The position numbers and the translations under genes are program-made. Shown here piece by piece: positions 17,417-26,147 of a stretch of DNA of 64,000 nucleotides (the stretch's first letter is position 1; each line of letters opens with the position of its first letter). Source of the DNA: Streptomyces olivaceoviridis (GTDB taxonomy: Bacteria > Actinomycetota > Actinomycetes > Streptomycetales > Streptomycetaceae). The stretch spans positions 186,001 through 250,000 of the forward strand of contig NZ_BMUI01000003.1 in assembly GCF_014650115.1 (NCBI RefSeq), in the 5' to 3' direction. The notes under the pieces were generated by a model. That model was not told the origin of the DNA, ran no database searches, and saw only the letters and a list, made by a program, of their open reading frames with translations.

Positions 17417-17660
17417 GCCCCGCGGCAATCACAGGCGCCCCCTGCGAGCGTGCTCGCTTTCACAGGGGCACAAGCCATGATCCCTGTAGTATGAAGGCAC
17501 CCTGATCGAACCAACTCTGCCTGATGCAGAGCTGGCGCGACCGTATGGCGGCCGGAACATCCTTTGCGGAGGCACCGGTATCTACCGCAGTTCCGCGCAA
17601 GAGGACAGCTCTCGGCGCCCCCGCACGGGCGCGCTACCAGGCGGAAGAAAGGCACGGGCC

Positions 17661-18956
17661 GTGGAGTCCACGGTCACCACCGAGCCGGCGGAGAACCCGT
17701 CGACGTCGCCCCGCCCCGGATACGGACAGCTGCTGCGCACCCGCGGCGTCTGGACGTTCCTGCTCCCCGGCTTCGCCGCGCGCCAGCCGTTCGCGATGCT
17801 CACCCTCTCGATCGTGCTGCTCGTCCAGCACACCACCGGCTCGTACGGTGCCGCGGGCGCCGCCGCGGCCGCCACCGGCGTCTCCATGGCGCTGTTCGCG
17901 CCGTACGGCGGGCGCCTCGCCGACCGCTACGGCCAGCGGGCCGTACTGATCCCCGGCGTCCTGGTGCACACGCTCTCCGGCCTGTCCCTGACCGCGCTCG
18001 CGCTGGCACACGCGCCCCTGTGGGCGCTGTTCCTGGCCGCCGTCCCGACCGGTGCCTCCATACCTCAGGTCGGCCCGATGGTGCGGGCGCGCTGGGGTGT
18101 GAAGCTCCAGGGCTCGCCCCTGATGACCACGGCGGCGGCGTTCGAGTCGGTCACGGACGAGCTGACCTTCGTCGTCGGCCCCCTGCTGGCGACCGCGTTG
18201 TGCACGGCCGTGACACCGGCCGCGGGCCTGGTCACGGAGGCCGGGCTGACCCTCGTCGGCGGTCTGCTGTTCGCCGCGCGGAAGAGCACGCAGCCGCCGG
18301 TGTCCCGGGAGAGCGGGCACGCGCGCGTGCGGCACGCCTCCGCCCTGCGCGTCCCGGGCGTGCGCGTGCTGGTCGTCACCTTCCTCGGCATCGGCTCGGT
18401 CTTCGGCGGCATGCAGGTGTCGCTCGCGGCCTTCACCGAGTCGATCGGCGAGCCCGGCCTGAACGGCGTCCTGTACGGCGTCTTCGCCGCCGGGAACATG
18501 CTGTCCGGCATCGTCTGCGGCGCGGTCGCCTGGAAGACGGCTCCGCAGAAGCGCCTCGTGATCGGTTACACGGCGCTCGCGGTGGCGGCGTCCGCCCTGT
18601 GGACGGCACACTCGGTGCTGCTGCTCGCCACGCTCGGCCTGCTGGTCGGCATGTGCATCGCCCCGGCGCTGATCACCGGCTACACGCTGGTCGAGGGCCT
18701 GGTCCCGGCCGGTGCCCGGACCGAGGCCTTCACCTGGCTGACCGGCGCCGTCGCGCTCGGCCAGGCCGCCGCCGTCACGGTCGCGGGACAGCTGGAGGAC
18801 CGGCTGTGGGACGGCTCCGGGTTCCTGGTGCCGATGGCCGGCACCGTGCTCGCGCTGGTGACCCTGGTGACGCTGCGGTCGCGGCTGGCCGCACGGCACG
18901 GGAACCGCACGGTCGCGCGTGGCGTCGGTCACCGCGTGCCGGTCACGGTGGACTGA
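17661..18956 (+). CDS. Major facilitator superfamily transporter
   Basis: A 431-residue MFS protein with about 12 predicted membrane helices. The loop 2-3 motif GGRLADRYGQR is present after helix 2, and a weaker repeat occurs mid-protein. The short cytoplasmic N-terminus is Pro/Ser/Thr-rich. It resembles drug-efflux-type MFS of actinomycetes; the substrate is unknown. The GTG start at 17661 is supported by coding pattern only. The 244-bp gap upstream contains no other gene that I can support. Confidence 0.87.
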   Translation: MESTVTTEPAENPSTSPRPGYGQLLRTRGVWTFLLPGFAARQPFAMLTLSIVLLVQHTTGSYGAAGAAAAATGVSMALFAPYGGRLADRYGQRAVLIPGVLVHTLSGLSLTALALAHAPLWALFLAAVPTGASIPQVGPMVRARWGVKLQGSPLMTTAAAFESVTDELTFVVGPLLATALCTAVTPAAGLVTEAGLTLVGGLLFAARKSTQPPVSRESGHARVRHASALRVPGVRVLVVTFLGIGSVFGGMQVSLAAFTESIGEPGLNGVLYGVFAAGNMLSGIVCGAVAWKTAPQKRLVIGYTALAVAASALWTAHSVLLLATLGLLVGMCIAPALITGYTLVEGLVPAGARTEAFTWLTGAVALGQAAAVTVAGQLEDRLWDGSGFLVPMAGTVLALVTLVTLRSRLAARHGNRTVARGVGHRVPVTVD

Positions 18957-19023
18957 TTCCCGGGAATACGTCACTATGGACCGTCGTTAGCACTCATCGA
19001 GTGAGAGTGCCAGGAGGAAGACA

Positions 19024-19350
19024 GTGCCGACCTACCAGTACCAGTGCACCGAGTGCGGCGAGGGCCTTGAGGCGGTGCAGAAGTTCACCGACGACGCCCT
19101 GACCGTGTGCCCCAACTGCAACGGCCGCCTGAAGAAGGTGTTCTCCGCAGTCGGCATCGTCTTCAAGGGCTCGGGCTTCTACCGCAACGACTCCCGCGGC
19201 TCCACGTCGAGCAGCACCCCGGCGTCGAAGCCGGCCGGCTCGTCGTCCGACACGAAGGCGTCCTCCTCGACGTCCTCGTCCTCGTCGACGTCCTCGTCCT
19301 CGTCGAGCTCCGGCTCCGCCAGCAGCTCCGCCAGCAGCTCCGCCGCCTGA
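19024..19350 (+). CDS. FmdB-type zinc ribbon protein
   Basis: A 108-residue protein. The N-terminal half is a putative regulatory zinc ribbon of the FmdB/CxxC_CxxC_SSSS type: YQYQCTECGEGLE ... VCPNCNGRLKKVFSAVGIVFKGSGFYRND (quoted in parts), with two CxxC pairs for one Zn. The second half is almost pure Ser with Thr/Ala, an unusually long tail. The family is widespread and of unproven function. A strong AGGAGG site precedes the GTG start. Confidence 0.9.
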   Translation: MPTYQYQCTECGEGLEAVQKFTDDALTVCPNCNGRLKKVFSAVGIVFKGSGFYRNDSRGSTSSSTPASKPAGSSSDTKASSSTSSSSSTSSSSSSSGSASSSASSSAA

Positions 19351-19364
19351 CACCTCCCATCCGG

Positions 19365-19390
19365 ACCCTGCCGTCGCACGACGGCAGGGT
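19365..19390. terminator. Hairpin terminator after zinc ribbon gene
   Basis: Perfect 12-bp arms ACCCTGCCGTCG / CGACGGCAGGGT with a 2-nt turn. Confidence 0.75.
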
Positions 19391-19449
19391 CTTCGGCGTT
19401 CTCCGGCACCGGCTCCCCCACGTCGTCGCGGCCCGCTAGTGTGCTGGTC

Positions 19450-20283
19450 ATGGCCAAAGCAGAGATCGGCGTAATCGGCGGTTCGGGTTTCTACTCCTTC
19501 CTGGACGACGTGACCGAGGTCCAGGTGGACACCCCCTACGGGGCGCCCAGCGACTCGCTCTTCCTCGGGGAGATCGCCGGCCGGAAGGTCGCCTTCCTGC
19601 CCCGGCACGGCCGTGGCCACCATCTGCCCCCGCACCGCATCAACTTCCGCGCCAACCTGTGGGCCCTGCGCTCCGTCGGCGTACGGCAGGTGCTCGGTCC
19701 GTGTGCGGTGGGCGGCCTGCGTCCCGAGTACGGGCCGGGCACCCTGCTCGTGCCCGACCAGTTCGTGGACCGTACGAAGTCCCGGGCACAGACCTACTTC
19801 GACGGACTGCCGCTGCCGGACGGCACCGTGCCGAACGTCGTGCACGTGTCCATGGCCGACCCCTACTGCCCCACCGGGCGTGCCGCCGCGCTGAAGGCCG
19901 CCCGCGGACGGGACTGGGAGCCGGTGGACGGCGGCACGCTGGTCGTGGTCGAGGGCCCGCGCTTCTCGACGCGCGCCGAATCGCTGTGGCACCAGGCCCA
20001 GGGCTGGTCGGTGGTGGGCATGACCGGCCATCCCGAGGCGGCGCTCGCCCGGGAGCTGGAGCTGTGCTACACCTCGCTGACCCTGGTCACCGACCTCGAC
20101 GCGGGCGCCGAGACCGGTGAGGGCGTCTCGCACGAGGAGGTGCTGGAGGTGTTCGCGGCCAACGTGGACCGGCTGCGCGGCGTGCTCTTCGACGCGGTGG
20201 CGGCCCTTCCGGAGACCGGGGAGCGGGACTGCCTGTGCGTGAACGCGCTGGGCGGGATGGACCCGGGGTTCGCGCTGCCGTAG
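19450..20283 (+). CDS. mtnP: S-methyl-5'-thioadenosine phosphorylase family
   Basis: A 277-residue purine nucleoside phosphorylase-family protein. IGVIGGSGFYSF is the phosphate-binding N-terminus, PRHGRGHHLPPHRINFRANLWAL (quoted in part) carries the conserved phosphate-site residues, and GPRFSTRAES and GMTGHPEAALARELELCY are the MTAP/PNP signature. The retained TDLD around residue 215 suits 6-aminopurine recognition as in MTAP, while MTGHPEA instead of MTNLPEA resembles the group containing 5'-methylthioinosine phosphorylases, so MTA and MTI remain possible. The protein acts in methylthioadenosine salvage. Start ATG 19450 was chosen over GTG 19441. Confidence 0.87.
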   Translation: MAKAEIGVIGGSGFYSFLDDVTEVQVDTPYGAPSDSLFLGEIAGRKVAFLPRHGRGHHLPPHRINFRANLWALRSVGVRQVLGPCAVGGLRPEYGPGTLLVPDQFVDRTKSRAQTYFDGLPLPDGTVPNVVHVSMADPYCPTGRAAALKAARGRDWEPVDGGTLVVVEGPRFSTRAESLWHQAQGWSVVGMTGHPEAALARELELCYTSLTLVTDLDAGAETGEGVSHEEVLEVFAANVDRLRGVLFDAVAALPETGERDCLCVNALGGMDPGFALP

Positions 20284-20711
20284 GGCGGGGCTTGGGGGGC
20301 CGGGCGGGGGAGGCCGAGCGGGGGAGGCTCGGGGCGCGGGGGCACCGGAGGAACCGGAGGCACCGGAGGCGCGGGGCGGCTCAGTGGCCAGCGCGGCTCA
20401 GCGGTCGGCGTGGCTCAGCGGTCGGCGTGGCTCAGCGGTCGGCGCTGTGGCGCGGGACGGCCTGGCGGCAGGCCGCTGCGGCGCGGGGCGATTCAGCGGC
20501 GGGCGCGGCGGCACTGCGCGACCTGCGCGGCGGCGTGGCGCGATTCAGCGGCACGGCGGGACTCAGCGGCGCGCGCGGCGGCGCGGAACTCCTCGTTCGG
20601 GCGGCTGAGTTATCCACAATCCGTCCGTGATCCACCGGCCCCGGCGGGATCCGGTGCGAGGCGTCATCGTGGCATCGCAAGCCGAACTCCTCGTCGCAGG
20701 CGGTGACCTTC
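20284..20711. other. Non-coding repeat-rich spacer
   Basis: A 428-bp gap of extremely GC-rich, imperfectly repeated DNA. It contains CACCGGAGG-type repeats around 20343-20370, the 17-bp tandem array at 20376-20443 and degenerate ATTCAGCGGC motifs at about 20490-20570. I see no gene with a ribosome-binding site in it. Confidence 0.6.
20376..20443 (+). repeat. Four tandem copies of a 17-bp unit
   Basis: Unit GYGGCTCAGCGGTCGGC at 20376, 20393, 20410 and 20427; copies 3 and 4 are identical, copy 2 differs at one base, copy 1 at three. 17 bp is not a multiple of three, so it is not a protein repeat. Confidence 0.8.
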
Positions 20712-21371
20712 ATGCCCTCGTCCCCCCTCCCGCCCTCCCCCTCGCTCCCGCCCTCTCCCTCCCCCTCTCCCTCCCCCTCGTTCTCCTCCACCCCGGCTCC
20801 GCCCTCGCTCTCCCCCGCTCGCTCCTCGTTCCCGCCCCCGCTGCGGCCTCCGCGTCCGCTGGGCACGGATGCCCCGCCGACCCGCGAGGTGCCCCCGTTC
20901 GATCCGGTGCGGGTGCGCGGCGGGCGGTACCGGTCGCAGCGGCTCCTACGGCAGCGCGGGCGGGCCGTCGCGGCCGGGCTCGCGGTGACGGCGGTGGCGC
21001 TCGTGGCCGCGGGGCCCCGGACCGGTGCGGAACCGCACGGCACGCAGCGCGCCCACGGCCATCGGGTGGCGGAGCCCGTACGACCCCGCCCGGCGGTCGA
21101 GGTGGTGACGGCGCCGGTGCGGATCGCCGACGCCGCCGCGGTACGCCTGCTGCGCTCCGGTGACCGTGTCGACGTGATCGCCGCGGAGGACCCGTCGACC
21201 GGGGCCGGCGTCCGGGTGCTGGCGCGCGGTGCGCGGGTGACGGAAGTGCCGGAACCACCGTCCGGCGCGGCCGAGAGCGGTGCGCTGGTCGTGCTGTCGG
21301 TGCCGCGGCCCACGGCGGCCCGGCTGGTCGGCGCGAGCGCCACCGCGCGCCTGGCGGTGACGCTGTGCTGA
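20712..21371 (+). CDS. Putative membrane protein with SAF/RcpC (CpaB)-like domain
   Basis: About 219 residues. The first ~55 residues are an extreme Pro/Ser repeat tract. One membrane helix follows (AVAAGLAVTAVALVAAG, about residue 90-106), then an extracytoplasmic region with VEVVTAPVRIADAAAVRLLRSGDRVDVIA, RVLARGARVTEVP and VVLSVPRPTAARLVGASATARLAVTL. This order is characteristic of RcpC/CpaB proteins of Flp/Tad pilus systems. No other pilus gene is nearby, so a pilus role is doubtful. A GTG at 20703 could be used instead of the ATG at 20712. Ends upstream of mscL. Confidence 0.7.
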   Translation: MPSSPLPPSPSLPPSPSPSPSPSFSSTPAPPSLSPARSSFPPPLRPPRPLGTDAPPTREVPPFDPVRVRGGRYRSQRLLRQRGRAVAAGLAVTAVALVAAGPRTGAEPHGTQRAHGHRVAEPVRPRPAVEVVTAPVRIADAAAVRLLRSGDRVDVIAAEDPSTGAGVRVLARGARVTEVPEPPSGAAESGALVVLSVPRPTAARLVGASATARLAVTLC

Positions 21372-21518
21372 ACCGGCTCGTACGCGCTCTTGGTGCCATG
21401 GCCGGCGTGTGGGCGAGGGCCTCGATCCGGTTACGGGAGTGGACACGACGTCCGCACCGTGCCGTAGGTTGCGGAGGGTTTCGTTCCGCACCCTGTGCAC
21501 GCGAGGAGAGTCCCCCAA

Positions 21519-21995
21519 GTGAGCGTGAAGAAGGATCCGGGCGTCTGGCAGGGCTTCAAGGCCTTCCTGATGCGCGGCAACGTCGTCGATCTGGCGGTCG
21601 CGGTGGTCATCGGCGCGGCCTTCACGAACATCGTCAACTCGATCGTGAAGGGGATCATCAACCCGCTGGTCGGGGCGATCGGCACCCAGAGCCTCGACAA
21701 CTACAGCTCCTGCCTGAAGGACCCGTGCCGGGTGAGCGCGGACGGCACGGTCAAGAGCGGCGTGCCGATCATGTGGGGCTCCGTCCTCGGGGCCACGCTC
21801 AGCTTCCTGATCACCGCGGCGGTGGTGTACTTCCTGATGGTCCTGCCGATGTCGAAGTACCTGGCCCGGCAGGCGGCCCGGAAGGCGGCCCGGGAGGGCA
21901 CCAGGGAAGTGGTCGAGGTGACCGAACTGGAGGTGCTCAAGGAGATCCGCGACGCGCTGGTCGCGCAGCGCGCGGCCGGGCACGACGAACGCTAG
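21519..21995 (+). CDS. mscL: Large-conductance mechanosensitive channel MscL
   Basis: A 158-residue Msc[41 protein letters not shown] (quoted in parts) is the cytoplasmic N-terminal helix plus pore helix TM1. A periplasmic loop with two Cys follows, then TM2 ([22 protein letters not shown]) and a charged C-terminal helical bundle ending in [14 protein letters not shown]. It releases solutes on hypo-osmotic shock. GAGGAGAG lies about 8 bases before the GTG start. Confidence 0.94.
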   Translation: MSVKKDPGVWQGFKAFLMRGNVVDLAVAVVIGAAFTNIVNSIVKGIINPLVGAIGTQSLDNYSSCLKDPCRVSADGTVKSGVPIMWGSVLGATLSFLITAAVVYFLMVLPMSKYLARQAARKAAREGTREVVEVTELEVLKEIRDALVAQRAAGHDER

Positions 21996-22015
21996 CGGCG
22001 CCGCCCGCGGACCGC

Positions 22016-22192
22016 TCAGAGGTGGTGGGGCGGCTTCTCGTCCAGGAAGCGCTTCAGGTCGGCGGCGCTGTCGCCGTCCGGGCGCTCGCCCCACCCGCGG
22101 TCGGTGTCGTCCGAGGACTGCTGGTCCAGCGGGTCGTCGAAGACCAGCGCGGGCTTCGGGTCGCGCGGCTCGGGTTCACGGGCGGTGCTCAT
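22016..22192 (-). CDS. Small acidic conserved hypothetical protein
   Basis: A 58-residue hydrophilic protein (MSTAREPEPRDPKPALVFDD at the start, LKRFLDEKPPHHL at the end). It is rich in Asp, Glu and Pro with no membrane segment or known domain. The ATG at 22192 gives a typical short streptomycete protein; the longer frame upstream overlaps the promoter region of the LtrA gene. Function unknown. Confidence 0.7.
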   Translation of the reverse strand: MSTAREPEPRDPKPALVFDDPLDQQSSDDTDRGWGERPDGDSAADLKRFLDEKPPHHL

Positions 22193-22315
22193 GGCTCCAG
22201 AGTACGGCGCCCGCCGACGCCCCCGGCCTGGGGTTTTCGCCGGACCGGTGGACCCTCCCCCGCTTGTGAAAGTCTGCACAAGATTTCGTCCCGGTTTTCT
22301 GCTGTGCTGGGAACC

Positions 22316-23554
22316 ATGACGTCGAGTTCCCCTCCCACGCCCGCCCCCTCAGGCGCACCGAAGCCCTCCCGTCCCCTGCGGCGGCTCACCGCCCGCGAAC
22401 GGGGCGAGGCGCACCGCGTCGCCTCCTCGCTGGAGCTCTTCTTCGATCTGTGTTTCGTCGTGGCCGTCGCGCAGGCGGGCGTGCAACTGGTGCACGCCGT
22501 GGCGGCGGGCCACGCGGGCGAGGGGATCCTCAACTACGCGATGGTGTTCTTCGCCATCTGGTGGGCGTGGATGAACTTCAGCTGGTTCGCCTCGGCGTAC
22601 GACAACGACGACGCCCTCTACCGGGTGGTCACGCTGGTACAGATCGCCGGTGTCCTGGTGCTGGCCGCCGGTGTCTCCCGGGCCTCCACGCAGCACGACT
22701 TCCTCCTGGTCTGGCTGGGCTATGTGATCATGCGGCTGGCGATGGTCTGGCAGTGGCTGAGAGCCGCGAGATCGGCGCCGGGCGCGGAGCGGACCATGGC
22801 GGTTCGGTACGCGTGCGGCGTGCTGCTGTGCCAGATCGGCTGGCTCGGACTGGTGGTACTGCCGGAGCCGGCCCGGCCCTGGGTGTTCCTGGTGATGGTG
22901 GTCGCGGAGCTGTGCGTGCCGCTCTACGCCGAGAGGGCCCAGACCACCTCCTGGCATCCGCACCACATCGCCGAGCGGTACGGCCTGTTCACGATCATCG
23001 TGCTCGGCGAGACGATCGCCGCGGCCACGGTCGCGGTGAAGTCGGCCGCGGACGAGCACAACGCGCTGGGCGAGCTGCTGCCCATCGCGGCGGGCGGACT
23101 GCTGATCGTGTTCTCCGCGTGGTGGATCTACTTCGTGGTGCCCATCCACGGCCACCTGCGCTCCAGCCGGCGGGCGTTCGTCTGGGGCTACGGCCACTAT
23201 CTGGTCTTCGCCTCGGCGGCGGCGATCGGCGCGGGCCTGGAGGTCGCCGTGGAACAGACGGTCGGCAAGGCGCACATCTCCACGCTGTCCGCCTCGGCCG
23301 CCGTCACCCTGCCGACGGCGCTGTACCTGCTGACCGTGTGGGCGCTGCACTCCCGGCACTTCAAAGCGGGCCTCACCCAGCAGTTGGTACTGCCGGTCAC
23401 GGCTCTGCTGGTGATCTGCTGCACCTTCCTGGGCGACTGGGCGGTGCTCGCGGCGGGGCTGGTGTCCGCGGTCTCGGTGGCGGTCGGGGTGGTCCTGACG
23501 GCACGCGCGTCCGGCCGGGAGCGCACGGCGAGCGCCACCGCGGCGGCCGGCTGA
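22316..23554 (+). CDS. Low temperature requirement protein A (LtrA) family
   Basis: A 412-residue integral membrane protein with about 10-11 helices. VASSLELFFDLCFVVAVAQ is the LtrA N-terminal signature (ELFFDL), IWWAWMNFSWFASAYDNDD and HIAERYGLFTIIVLGETI are the other conserved blocks. The ATG at 22316 gives a short Pro/Ser-rich cytoplasmic N-terminus; the frame is open far upstream across mscL in another frame and that part is not this gene. The biochemical role of LtrA proteins is unknown; transport is presumed. Confidence 0.9.
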   Translation: MTSSSPPTPAPSGAPKPSRPLRRLTARERGEAHRVASSLELFFDLCFVVAVAQAGVQLVHAVAAGHAGEGILNYAMVFFAIWWAWMNFSWFASAYDNDDALYRVVTLVQIAGVLVLAAGVSRASTQHDFLLVWLGYVIMRLAMVWQWLRAARSAPGAERTMAVRYACGVLLCQIGWLGLVVLPEPARPWVFLVMVVAELCVPLYAERAQTTSWHPHHIAERYGLFTIIVLGETIAAATVAVKSAADEHNALGELLPIAAGGLLIVFSAWWIYFVVPIHGHLRSSRRAFVWGYGHYLVFASAAAIGAGLEVAVEQTVGKAHISTLSASAAVTLPTALYLLTVWALHSRHFKAGLTQQLVLPVTALLVICCTFLGDWAVLAAGLVSAVSVAVGVVLTARASGRERTASATAAAG

Positions 23555-23594
23555 CCTCACGGGCAGCGCGCCGGGCTGGGCCAGACTGGCGTCC

Positions 23595-24620
23595 ATGACA
23601 GCTGACGCATTGACGGACGTCGCCGGGCTGCGCGTGGGGCACGCCACGCGTACCGGCGACGGGTGGCTCACCGGCACGACGGTCGTCCTCGCCCCCGTGG
23701 GCGGCGCGGTCGCGGCCGTGGACGTGCGCGGCGGCGGCCCCGGCACCAAGGAGACCGACGCGCTCGACCCGCGCAACGTGGTGCGGAAGGTCGACGCCGT
23801 CGTGCTGACCGGAGGCAGCGCGTACGGACTCGACGCGGCCTCCGGGGTGATGGCCTGGCTGGAGGAGCGGGAGCGGGGCGTGCGGGTGGGGACGGATCCG
23901 GCGCATGTCGTGCCGGTGGTGCCCGCCGCGTGCGTCTTCGACCTGGGGCGCGGCGGGGACTTCCGGGCCCGTCCGGACGCGGGCACGGGACGCGCGGCGG
24001 TGGAGGCCGCGGCGGCCGGTGTGCCGGGGGCCCGGGTGGCGCAGGGGTGCGTCGGCGCGGGCACGGGCGCCGTCGCCGGGCGGCTCAAGGGCGGGGTGGG
24101 CACCGCGAGCACGGTGCTCGACTCGGGGATCACGGTGGCGGCACTGGTGGTGGCGAACGCCGCGGGGTCGGTGCTGGAGCCGGAAACGGGGGTGCTGTAC
24201 GGGGAGTTGTTCCAGGGGCGGGTGGAGTATCCGGAGGAGCGGGTGCACGAGGCCGCATGCCGGCGCCTGGACGAGGCCGCCGCCGGGAACGGGCCGGCGC
24301 CGCTCAACACGACGCTGGCGGTGGTCGCGACGGACGCCGACCTCTCCAAGGCGCAGGCGCAGAAGCTGGCGGGCACGGCGCACGACGGGATCGCGCGGGC
24401 CGTACGGCCGGTGCATCTCCTGCACGACGGGGACACGGTGTTCGCGCTGGCGACCGGCGCGCACGCGCTGGACACGCACCCGTTGGCGCTCAACGACATC
24501 CTCGCCGCCGGCGCGGACATGGTGACACGCGCCATCGTCCGGGCCGTACGCGCCGCCGAGCCGGTCGACGGGCCGGGCGGAATGTGGCCGTCGTACGGGG
24601 AGTTGTACGGGCAGAGGTAA
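23595..24620 (+). CDS. P1 family peptidase (DmpA/S58 Ntn-hydrolase)
   Basis: A 341-residue member of the DmpA/endo-type 6-aminohexanoate hydrolase family. DVAGLRVGHATRTGDGWLTG is the usual N-terminus, LTGGSAYGLDAASGVM the conserved oxyanion region and LKGGVGTAST the site where self-cleavage exposes the catalytic Ser/Thr nucleophile. Members are aminopeptidases or amide hydrolases. No signal peptide, so it is cytoplasmic. It follows LtrA with a 40-bp gap and could be co-transcribed. Confidence 0.88.
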   Translation: MTADALTDVAGLRVGHATRTGDGWLTGTTVVLAPVGGAVAAVDVRGGGPGTKETDALDPRNVVRKVDAVVLTGGSAYGLDAASGVMAWLEERERGVRVGTDPAHVVPVVPAACVFDLGRGGDFRARPDAGTGRAAVEAAAAGVPGARVAQGCVGAGTGAVAGRLKGGVGTASTVLDSGITVAALVVANAAGSVLEPETGVLYGELFQGRVEYPEERVHEAACRRLDEAAAGNGPAPLNTTLAVVATDADLSKAQAQKLAGTAHDGIARAVRPVHLLHDGDTVFALATGAHALDTHPLALNDILAAGADMVTRAIVRAVRAAEPVDGPGGMWPSYGELYGQR

Positions 24621-24769
24621 CGGTACGGCCCCGGGGGCGGGGTGGATTGTCGCGGTTCTGTCACGCGATGGCGTTCAGGGGAGGGGGAGGGAACCTTCCC
24701 CGGCGTCGGTGCCCTCTTCCTCCACGCACTGGAACGGATCACGCACATCACACGAACTGGGAGCAGCCC

Positions 24770-25990
24770 GTGACAACGCCGGACATTGCAGCGCGGCGCG
24801 CACTGGGGGCCTGTGCCGCCCTGATGGTCGGCGCCCTCACCCTGACCGCCTGCGGCGGCAGCGCCAAGGCCGACAACGACGACGGCAAGGGGGGCAAGGG
24901 CTCCCCGAAGACGTCGACGGCGAAGATCGCGATCTCGGCCAAGGACGGTTCGACGGGGGCGTCCATCAACGCGACCGGGGTGAAGGTCAGCGACGGCAAG
25001 CTGACCGATGTGAAGATGACCGTGGCGGGGTCGGGGCAGACCGTGGCGGGGGCGATATCGGGGGACGGCCACAGCTGGAAGCCGAAGGAGCGGCTGGAGC
25101 GCGGGACCAAGTACCAGATATCCGCGACCGCGAAGGACGCCGAGGGGCGCACCGCGGCGGCCAACTCCATCTTCACCACCGTCACCTCGGCGAACAGCTT
25201 CATCGGCACCTACACGCCGGACAACGGCACGACGGTCGGGGTTGGCATGCCGGTGTCGTTCACCTTCGACAAGTCGATCACCGACAAGAAGGCCGTGCAG
25301 TCGCACATCACGGTCAACACCACCAGCGGCCAGCAGGTGGTCGGGCACTGGTTCGGCGACCGGCGGCTCGACTTCCGGCCGCAGGAGTACTGGAAGGCCG
25401 GCTCCAAGGTCACGATGGACATCGACCTGGACGGGGTCCAGGGCGCCCAGGGCGTCTACGGGGTGCAGAAGAAGACGGTCTCCTTCACGATCGGCCGGTC
25501 GCAGGTCTCCACGGTCGACGTCCACACGCAGACCATGACGGTCGTGCGGGACGGGCAGACCGTCAAGACGGTGCCGATCTCGGCAGGCAGCCCGCAGCAC
25601 ACCACGTACAACGGGCAGATGGTGATCTCCGAGAAGTTCGTGCAGACCCGTATGAACGGCTCGACGGTCGGCTTCGGCGGGGAGTACGACATACCGGACG
25701 TGCCGCACGCGATGCGGCTGACGTCGTCGGGGACGTTCATCCACGGCAACTACTGGTACAACAAGGGCAACCCGCCGTTCGGGCGGGAGGGCACCAGCCA
25801 CGGCTGCGTCGGCCTCGCGGACGCGCAGGGGGCGCAGGGCGCCACGTCGGGCAAGTGGTTCTTCGACAACTCGCTCGTCGGCGACGTGGTGATCGTGAAG
25901 AACTCCCCCGACACGACGGTCGCCCCGGACAACGGCCTCAACGGCTGGAACATGTCGTGGAGCGCCTGGACCGCGGGAAGTGCCGCCTGA
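24770..25990 (+). CDS. L,D-transpeptidase lipoprotein with Ig-like domains
   Basis: A 406-residue exported lipoprotein. The signal ends in a lipobox LTAC with Cys28. Two Ig-like (LdtA/Ldt_Mt2-type BIG) domains span about residues 45-245, and a YkuD catalytic domain follows with HGNYW and the SHGCVGL motif containing the catalytic Cys. It forms 3-3 cross-links in peptidoglycan at the outer membrane face and can give carbapenem-sensitive walls. The GTG start has GGGAG 6-10 bases upstream; the longer open frame is out of register with the neighbouring peptidase gene. Confidence 0.93.
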   Translation: MTTPDIAARRALGACAALMVGALTLTACGGSAKADNDDGKGGKGSPKTSTAKIAISAKDGSTGASINATGVKVSDGKLTDVKMTVAGSGQTVAGAISGDGHSWKPKERLERGTKYQISATAKDAEGRTAAANSIFTTVTSANSFIGTYTPDNGTTVGVGMPVSFTFDKSITDKKAVQSHITVNTTSGQQVVGHWFGDRRLDFRPQEYWKAGSKVTMDIDLDGVQGAQGVYGVQKKTVSFTIGRSQVSTVDVHTQTMTVVRDGQTVKTVPISAGSPQHTTYNGQMVISEKFVQTRMNGSTVGFGGEYDIPDVPHAMRLTSSGTFIHGNYWYNKGNPPFGREGTSHGCVGLADAQGAQGATSGKWFFDNSLVGDVVIVKNSPDTTVAPDNGLNGWNMSWSAWTAGSAA

Positions 25991-26012
25991 GCGGCGGGTT
26001 TTGACAAGACAT

Positions 26013-26043
26013 CGGGCCGCGCGGGAACTTTTCGCGCGGCCCG
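26013..26043 (+). terminator. Hairpin terminator after L,D-transpeptidase gene
   Basis: 11-bp perfect arms CGGGCCGCGCG / CGCGCGGCCCG, loop of 9 nt, followed by CGCGTTTT. Confidence 0.75.
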
Positions 26044-26147
26044 CGCGTTTTCCCGGCGTACGTTTTCTCGGTTCCCGGACATGATGTCCTACCGAGGGGC
26101 TACGGTATGCACCCACAAGGTGACATGCAGCAACGCCGGGAGAAGCC

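Noticed and set aside
20712..21371. Tad/Flp pilus locus
   Set aside because: Only one SAF/RcpC-like gene is present, with no ATPase, prepilin or secretin gene nearby.
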